In this document: one piece after another, positions 57,463 through 64,000 of the stretch
Layout: every line of letters starts with the position of its first letter
How positions within the stretch are numbered: position 1 is the first letter of the stretch
Assembly: GCA_030522415.1 (NCBI GenBank)
Contig: CM060106.1
Span: 30,858,485-30,922,484, forward strand
Direction of reading: 5' to 3'
Length of the DNA: 64,000 nucleotides
Origin: Channallabes apus
Taxonomy: Eukaryota > Chordata > Actinopteri > Siluriformes > Clariidae
Position numbers and translations under genes: made by a program
The notes under the pieces: generated by a model
The model's database searches: none
Seen by the model: the letters and a program-made list of their open reading frames with translations, nothing else
Told to the model about the DNA's origin: nothing

Positions 57463-57473
57463 GCCAGATTATT
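57463..57473 (-). promoter_or_regulatory. Self-complementary primer binding site
   Basis: On the element strand, one base after the 5' LTR, the sequence AATAATCTGGC occurs. It does not look like a tRNA 3' end (no TGG at the LTR junction). It is perfectly complementary over 11 bases to GCCAGATTATT at 58189-58179 (and 53050-53040), at the predicted 5' end of the transcript. This is the Tf1/sushi type of self-priming. Confidence 0.85.
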
Positions 57474-58178
57474 CTGTCAGGGGCCGCTAGGGGGCGTGAG
57501 GGATCCAAGTGCAGACAGGGTAAATGGGAGACAGTGGTGCTTGTGAACAGTGAAGCAGGCAGGGCAGTGATTAAATTCCGCGTTGCAAAATACCTTATGC
57601 AGGCAGGAGGCTTCGCCGAAATGCGGAAACACGGAGTACCAGCTCGTGACTGTGTCGAGATGGGGAGGCGATGCGTGTGACGCAAGCGTAGCGTAAACAC
57701 GGAAGTGCGCGAGCCGGCGCGAGTGACAGCTGGGATCAATGCAGGCGCGTGCAGCGTGAGCTTGAGCTGTGGCGGCGCGCAGAGCGAGCGCATGCAGAGG
57801 GAGCCGGCGCGAGTGACAGCTGGGATCAATGCAGGCGCGTGCAGCGTGAGCTTGAGCTGTGGCGGCGCGCAGAGCGAGCGCATGCAGAGGGAGAGCTCCG
57901 CGATGAGATGCCGGTGTGGATGGAGGGGGAGAGAGCTCAGCGAGCCGCGAGGGCTAATCGTTGTCGTGAAGCAGGCAGAGGTCGAAGCCGGAGAGACGAG
58001 AGGGGGTCCGTGATCCAAGCTCGTAGTCGTAAACAGGTAAGAGGTCGGCAACATGAAATATCCAAAGTATAGTATCCAAAAACGAGAGACAAAATCGTGG
58101 TCGGGGAAAACAAAGCGTGGTCGAGATCCAATAGACAATGAAGAAAAATCGCTGGAAGATTGGGCTAGTGAGGCACAC

Positions 58179-58189
58179 AATAATCTGGC
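58179..58189 (-). promoter_or_regulatory. Predicted transcript 5' end, self-primer sequence
   Basis: GCCAGATTATT on the minus strand starts 31 bases after the first base of the TATTTAAA box. It would therefore be the first 11 bases of the element RNA if transcription starts at the normal distance. It pairs exactly with the primer site at 57463-57473. Confidence 0.75.
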
Positions 58190-58212
58190 GACGAGGCAGT
58201 GTCAGGGTGTGG

Positions 58213-58220
58213 TTTAAATA
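58213..58220 (-). promoter_or_regulatory. LTR TATA box
   Basis: TATTTAAA on the minus strand, about 121 bases inside the 5' LTR. It is the only clear TATA-like site near the upstream end of the LTR. The equivalent in the other LTR is 53074-53081. Confidence 0.75.
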
Positions 58221-58346
58221 GGTAACAGGGCTGATTACTAATAGCGTCCAGGTGTACAGGGAGGAGAGGGGGCGTGGTGCCATGCGAGAGTTGTTGACAA
58301 ACATGGATCATGACGGAGCTGTGGCTTGGCGTGTCATGACAGTTCT

Positions 58347-59952
58347 CCCCCCAGCTCGGGGTGAAGCTGTAAAACTGTCTGCTTTGTTTACTCTCCAACC
58401 TCCAATTTACACCCTTCGTTTTGGGGTTTACTTCAAAGCATCTTGTCTTATGCCTTGTGAGGTTTCCTGCAGCTTCGTCTCACAGATCTCCTTTATGGTC
58501 GAGAATCAGATAAGATTGCAGCCTCGTTTTGAAGATGCCCCTTCATGATCGCTGATCAGATAAGATTATCGGGATGGCGACATGCATGCTGGGAGAAGGT
58601 CTCTGGACTGTGGTCAGTTGACTGCTGTCTCTCTCTCTTTGGGAGCCTCGTTATTCGCTACACAAATGTAGAATATATCACACACTTTGGAGCAATTCTG
58701 AGTCAATGTTCACATGTTTCATATAAACCTTTCAAATAATTAATTTTTGTAAATGTCTGAGCAACAAATTGAATGTATACCAAACTGTTGTTTAGTCCTT
58801 AATTGATATTTATAGATGGTCATTTTGTTCATGAAATGTTTTTATTTAAACCCAGGTAATTGGCTGAAATTGAGACTAAAACTGCAACAACAACAAAAAA
58901 AAGTGCAATGGCAATGATTTAAGTCTGTGAATGATAGCTGCATGGATGCCTCCAACAACATGACCCTTGAGACTCAAATCTTGCTTTGGCGAGGCACAAT
59001 CTGTGCTGCTCAGTGATCCATAGGACTTTCTTGTCCTAAGAAGAGTTAGTCAAGCACACAGACATGTGGTGGGCCAAGAGGATGGTACAAAACAATGCCA
59101 GTGCACTCAACTGCAAACACCAAGAGGGCTTGATAAGTGCAGTACAGGGCAATGAAATGACGGGCAGCTGTTTCTCCGATCTTTTCAATCTGTGATCTAA
59201 AGTCTTGGGGTTAAAGATAAAAAACAGACCAAGATAGACAGAAGTGAACTGAAGTTGGACTACAAGCTATACTGAAAACTCCTGTCATCCTAAATAATTT
59301 TGTTTCTTTTTCAGTTCATGTCACATCTCAGATCTCATCACAAATGTCTTTATCTTATCATCACAAAGAGCTTGGGGCCTTGTTCTTTCCTACTCATTCT
59401 CTTTTAAATGTACTTGTGATGCTTAATGAGTTATGGACTTCACAGTGATGCTTTAGACAGTGATCTCTTGTTAGGTGCTTGTCATTTCTGGAGGAGCTCA
59501 GACTATTTTTGATCTCCGCTGCTTTGAAAGTTACTAAGCAACTGTCTATGGGCTTTAGAGACAAACTGTCTCTCTCATAAAACACTCCTACACATTTTAT
59601 TTAGTGGCAACAGTAATACAGGAACCAAAAAATCTGTTGAAAACATACTGAGCACCTTATCTTTTATGAAAAAAGCATATTTGAATGAAACTAAAGACAA
59701 GCATTACCCCAACCCATTTTTGCCAATACAATCTCTAAACAATAAAACGTCAACCTTTATTTATAGCATCAATACTGCTTAAAATCTGTTCGCACTAACA
59801 CTGTACATTCCTGGTCCCTTAAGTTTGTGACAAAATTTAGAAATCCTGATCGGAGACCTGGAAGATCTCAAAAGTATCACACACAGAGCATGTGTCTCAG
59901 GTCTCGTGTACACAGAGTGCTTGTGCATCTCTTGAGTGTTGTAGTATTATCT
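58347..59952. other. Intron, no feature recognised
   Basis: Right flank of the chromovirus. Non-coding, with no repeat ends seen. Confidence 0.5.
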
Positions 59953-60361
59953 CCAGTGTTGGGTGTAGAGTACTTGGATTACTTTTTGTAAAAGTCGTCC
60001 TACAAGCCCCATCCCCAATAACCCACCCCCCTCTGTTATTCCTGCTGTTATACCCCTATACCCCTATCTCTCATATGTGGTTTGACTATGCGAGGACCGA
60101 CGCGCGGAAAGATGAAAACATAATCACAGCGCCAAAACTCTCAGTGAATCATAATGAACCGTACTTACGGCCACCACGCGAAACCGCGTTGGTGAGATAG
60201 GGTTATTAGTAGTTAACAGTTTATGGGCCAAATTTCGCTAAGTGATGATGGTAGAATAATGATAAAGGTTTTAAAAGAGTTTTAATTTTCTGCAATGGAA
60301 AATTACTAGTTACTTTTATCAGAAAGCAATGCTGTAATGTAACCAATTACTTTTTAAAGAC
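59953..60361. mobile_element. Non-autonomous DNA transposon, copy 2 (inverted relative to 5771-6272)
   Basis: The left end, 'agtgttgggtgtagagtac', matches the reverse complement of the right end of copy 1. 'tcctacaagccccatcccc', 'gttattcctgctgttat' and 'agttaacagtt' recur inverted. The right end 'accaattactttttaaag' matches the left end of copy 1. The two have diverged in the middle. Confidence 0.65.
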
Positions 60362-62728
60362 ACTTTAAACCACTTTTTTTTACCATAAAGTGAAATCATG
60401 ACTTCTGAATGCAGCAAAGTCAGTGCTAGGGATAGCTGCAGAAAAAGGCAATGTAAAAGTATAGATAAAAAACAGTGAACTAAAAAAATATTAAACAGCT
60501 ACACTCTTCGGTAAGATGGGGTGTGCCAACATCCAAACTGTATAATGGTTTAACCGAACAAATGATAGAAAAAGGGGAATAAACTTCCATCAGAGGTATT
60601 TCACTTGAGAAAAAAAAAAATATTTTTAAATGTTGTTTTGAAGTCTTCTGAAACCACAATATTTTGACAACCAAAACATTCTGAGGGGGTCCATATGCAG
60701 AAAATACAGATGACATAATCTTTGTAATTAGTAAATCAAAGTTTTTTTTTTTTTTTTTTGGAAATCAGCAACCAAATTAAGCCATTCCTGTGAATTATTG
60801 GACTGCCATAAACATTAAATACCCAAACCATTAAAACCGACAAAGTAATAAACACATTGGATTTATGGCAGCTGTCACCACCTCTAAGAGCCGTTCTGTT
60901 AAGAAAATTAATGCTCACCTTCTGCCCAATCAGAATTGAGAAATCACTAGTATTGTGATTGAGAGTGGATTAGAGGAGGAGCTGTGAAGGAAACAAAGCA
61001 ATTCATTTTAGATAATAATTAGTAATAAATCGTAGTTCCAGTAAGTAGCTTTAATAGTACTGTAAATGTGCGCTTTCATTGTTGAAATTTAACAAATAGC
61101 CATTTATCTTGCTTGCTTTATAAAGAGTTCATGATAAAACAAGAAACGTTAACAGATTTTAATAAAACAAAAAGATGAGGTGAACAGGACTGCACAGAAT
61201 AAGAACACTTGACTGGAATGCTTTAAACCAAGAGGGTAGCAGACAAATAAAATGTTAAAAACTGAATATAAATGAACTTGAACTATAGAGAAGTATAAAA
61301 CAGATAAATAAATGCAGGTCATAAAAACATAAAAAAAGAAATAAGCAGAATTACTGGGACCATATAAATAAATATAGTATAAAAAATACAGTCCTAGGAA
61401 ATATCACGACAAGTGCACATGTAGTGCATGTGCGATGCTGCCATTAGAAATCTTCCTACTCTACACACTGACGATGAAGATTGTCATCCAGAAAAGGAAT
61501 ACAATGGAAGTAATCATGGTCAAATTTCGCAACCCTTGTTCCATGAAAATTCATTCCAAAGTTCAGCTGAGACTCAAATGAAGCTTTTGCAGTCACATTG
61601 AAGCTAAACTTAATAGATCTTTCTGAGTTATTTTAGTACAAATGTAAGTTAGCCATCTACACAGTTTACACATCTGTTCCGCACAGATATATTGTTGTAT
61701 TGTAACTTTGGATAAAAGCATCTGCCAAATAAATAAATGTTTATCTGTATTTGTTCTCATCAGCTGTGTAAAATATAAACCGCTGAGTTCAGCTGAGTGC
61801 TTTTTTTTCTTCTAAATTTCCTCTTCGACATAAATGAATCAAGACTTTATAACGCTGTGCAAACTCAGCTGTTGAGCTCCGTAGCATTTGATATTTGAGT
61901 AAAGTGCAAGAAAAATTATTTTCAGGTTTCAATTTCTTAAAATGTTTTGTTTTGGTATTGAATTCCTAAATGCTTGGTAAAAAATAGTTTGGAATAATTA
62001 AGGTTATTCTTAGTACTTAGTATTACAGTATCACTATACTGCTAATCCCAGTAGTTCTGTGTCTTTGTTTACATGACACAACAGTGACGCAATGTCATGT
62101 ATACTAGCAATTTCATGCTCATAAAATGTAAAGTTTTGAGTGCAGGCTGCTTCCAATAATCGTTTAAGTGTATTGGACAAATCTTTATTTACAATATGTA
62201 TACTACTTTGCTACAGAACAGTATGTAGCCAATTGATACATATGATTAACATTGGTACTACAGTACATTGCTGGGTGTTCACCTACTAGTACAGGGAATA
62301 TCAGAAAGAGCTGGAAATCAAGTGATTTCACATTTTTCCCTAAAAAGAATATTCGTACCAATTCAGCAAGGTAGGTCAATTTAGCAGGGTTATTGCTAAA
62401 AGGGCAATCTAGCCAAAATAGCTTCCAGTGTATGGCAAGAAATCGGGACAATTACTGCCAAATCCTTCCTGTGTGCTCCCTAGCCCCTTATCCCCAACAC
62501 AATCAGTGTCTTTCACTAGAACTTAATAATATCGTCCCATTGCACCCCTTTTCTCCTAATCCCTTTTCCTTTTATCTCCACAATTCACTGTGCCATGGAT
62601 CATATGCACAGTCTCAAAACACATATCACTGATGGTAGATATCTGGCCTTTTCCTTTGTCCCCCCCCCCCCTTTCTGCTTCTATCCTGCCCTTATCTCGT
62701 TTTTTTTCTGTTTATTCATATGCACCAG
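60362..62728. other. Intron, no gene
   Basis: AT-rich. At about 61690-61735 'gtaactttggataaaagcatctgccaaat' is a SINE-type 3' tail. Poly-T lies at 60741-60759 and a C run at about 62661-62671. It ends in a pyrimidine-rich acceptor region. Confidence 0.5.
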
Positions 62729-62840
62729 GTACGTGTAATCATCACAGACGAAAACGATTGTGTTCCAGAATTCCTGCAGTCCATTTATAGCAAAGAAGGC
62801 ATCCCAGAAACAGTAACGACAGCAACATCTCTGCTTCAAG
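62729..62840 (+). CDS. Large cadherin, internal exon 4 of 4
   Basis: 112-bp exon, after 'catatgcaccag' and before gtaaggct, phase 0 in and phase 1 out. It continues 'SLSSAAE' from exon 3 into VRVIITDENDCVPEFLQSIY, so the linker is DENDCVPEF, a full DxND calcium motif. SKEGIPETVTTATSLLQ opens the next EC repeat and is the phrase that most suggests the CadN/DN-cadherin type. The following exon must start in phase 1 and lies outside the window. Confidence 0.85.
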
Positions 62841-63160
62841 GTAAGGCTTTATACGCAGATTTTTACTGGGGTTCATTTACACATCATGATCCATTTGGGT
62901 GGTGTTAGAATGGTGGTGTGTGTGGGTTCGAGGACATGCCATGAACTGGATGAAAATTTTTTTTGCTTTTAACCCTGACCAGGATAGTGTTTTATTTTAC
63001 CTGTGCTGGTTATTTACATTTACATTTACATAGCGATCCTGAATACAGGATAAAGTGGTACAGATGATAAGTGAGTGAGTGAGTGTGTAATGACAAGTAA
63101 AATAACAGTTAAAAACCATTTAGATTCTATTTCTAATGATACATTCACAATAAAGATTGC
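62841..63160. other. Intron with a short SINE 3' fragment
   Basis: At about 63031-63065 'gatcctgaatacaggataaagtgg' is the 3' end of the main SINE family. Nothing else was recognised. Confidence 0.5.
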
Positions 63161-64000
63161 CTCGGGTTACTTTGCTATAACCCTGTTCCCTGAAAAAGCG
63201 GTAACAAGATGCTGTGTGAAAACGCTATGGGAACATCTTTCTGTGTTGCCGGTTGTGAAGCATGTGTGTATCAAACACGCCAAATTTTGGCATATAAAAC
63301 CTCGGTCAGGTGACGTCATCTGATGAAGCGCACCTGCAGGTTATAAATAGGAGTGAACCGGAAACATTCCTCAGATCAATTTTGTCTGAAAGGACGTCTG
63401 TTCACGCAAGCAGTGTGGCATTGGAGCGCAGCATCTGGTTCCCGCTTTTTCAGGGAACAGGGTTACAGCAAAGTAACCCGAGATGTTCCCTTTCAAAAGC
63501 TACACTCAATGCTGTGTGAAAACGCTATGGGAACGAGAATACCAACACCGCCGCACTGCCAACAGTGTCTGCCATGGCTAGTGTGGTGGACGTAAATCTG
63601 ATGAATGCATAAGTGAAAACCTTTTCTGCTCCGGAGCTGTAAAAGGCGGAGGACAGAGGCTTCGAGGAAGACTGGATGCATGGACAAGAATGAAAATAGT
63701 TCGGGTGAGGATGCAGAATAGCTTTGACTAGCCCAGGGGCAAAGTCTAGGCAGGACGGGAGCCTGCAGATCTCTTGAAAGGAGTAACTACTGTATAAGAA
63801 AAAACATATTATGGGTCAGAAGCCAGACAATCAGACCCCATCAGTCAGAACATGACAAGCCGAAATAGCGGCTACGTACCTTCTGAGGGTACTAGGGCAT
63901 AAGCCCGAGGACAACTTTCCTGCAGAACTCCAGCACTGAAACAATTCGGCAGTGGACTGGGTCTACATGTTTCACCATGCACCACTTTCAAATACCCTCT
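63161..64000. mobile_element. Repeat element with inverted and direct repeats, family uncertain, runs off the window
   Basis: A 41-bp inverted pair (63161-63201 and 63442-63482, 40 of 41 matching, starting CTCGGGTTACTTTGCT) and a 26-bp direct pair ('atgctgtgtgaaaacgctat' plus 'gggaac', 63209-63234 and 63509-63534) surround a promoter-like core. The right-hand sequence to 64000 is denser in GC than the intron. Split inverted and direct repeats recall DIRS-type elements, but no YR or RT frame is visible, so the class stays open. Confidence 0.5.
63311..63350 (+). promoter_or_regulatory. CRE plus TATA core inside the inverted repeat
   Basis: A palindromic CRE, TGACGTCA, at 63311-63318 is followed 24 bp later by TTATAAATAG (63341-63350), an orthodox TATA box. 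Transcription would start near 63372, run through the right inverted arm and into the element body. Confidence 0.6.

Larger units (their letters stand above)
52336..58341 (-). mobile_element. Ty3/gypsy chromovirus, complete, minus strand, identical LTRs
   Basis: Two 867-bp LTRs (52336-53202 and 57475-58341, TGTCA...TGACA) look identical throughout. The element is flanked by a 5-bp target duplication (gttct at 52331-52335 and 58342-58346). Order in element sense: 5' LTR, self-complementary primer site, gag, protease, RT, RNase H, integrase, chromodomain, polypurine tract, 3' LTR. It lies antisense to the cadherin gene in a 14.7-kb intron. Identical LTRs indicate a very recent insertion. A single frameshift in RT makes this copy defective for its own pol. 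Confidence 0.95.
57475..58341 (-). repeat. 5' LTR of the chromovirus
   Basis: 867 bp, matching the other LTR at every position I compared (constant offset of 5139). In element orientation it is the promoter-bearing LTR. It contains the tandem 90-bp units at 57711-57890. Confidence 0.95.

Noticed and set aside
57455..57474. Conventional tRNA primer binding site next to the 5' LTR
   Set aside because: The sequence does not begin with TGG or resemble a tRNA 3' end, and gag starts 21 bases after the LTR. The 11-base self-complementarity explains it better.

Overview
The window looks like intronic DNA of a teleost fish. Gene sequence is sparse and spliced. Intergenic space is AT-rich with many microsatellites. 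The transposon mix (Tc1/mariner, hAT, Rex3/RTE, Tx1-clade LINE, tRNA-derived SINEs, Ty3/gypsy chromovirus) is typical of teleosts. No RNA gene, CRISPR array or bacterial-type operon was seen. No host gene is complete here.

Host gene: four consecutive + strand exons of one large cadherin lie at 38645-38842, 40888-41113, 47866-48070 and 62729-62840. Their splice phases (1-1, 1-2, 2-0, 0-1) join into one continuous cadherin-repeat reading frame. The protein most resembles the Neural-cadherin (CadN/DN-cadherin) type, but I could not check this by search. Everything upstream of 38645 is read as one long intron, or the 5' part of one, because no other cadherin exon was recognised there.

Mobile DNA, left half (1-31.9 kb): hAT-type elements with terminal inverted repeats (2664-3939 with a perfect 8-bp target duplication, itself apparently nested in an older element; 7080-7902 carrying a 116-bp internal hairpin), several dead Tc1-like copies, a probable Helitron-like stretch and many copies of one tRNA-derived SINE. 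From 31990 to 37474 lies a full-length Tx1-clade LINE with two long intact ORFs, inserted in a (CT)n microsatellite.

Mobile DNA, right half: a decayed Rex3/RTE LINE (42304-45412) inserted with a 12-bp target duplication into the terminal repeat of an older mariner; a SINE with a 12-bp target duplication; a second mariner relic with a duplicated C-terminal region; a hAT/BED relic; and a complete minus-strand Ty3/gypsy chromovirus (52336-58341) with 867-bp LTRs that look identical and a 5-bp target duplication. The last kilobase holds inverted and direct repeats around a CRE-plus-TATA promoter-like core.

Most interesting result: in the chromovirus, the 11 bases next to the 5' LTR are perfectly complementary to 11 bases in the LTR that start about 30 bp downstream of a TATA box. 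That is the layout of self-primed (Tf1/sushi-type) reverse transcription rather than tRNA priming. The same element has a single net 4-base loss in reverse transcriptase, so it looks both very young and defective.
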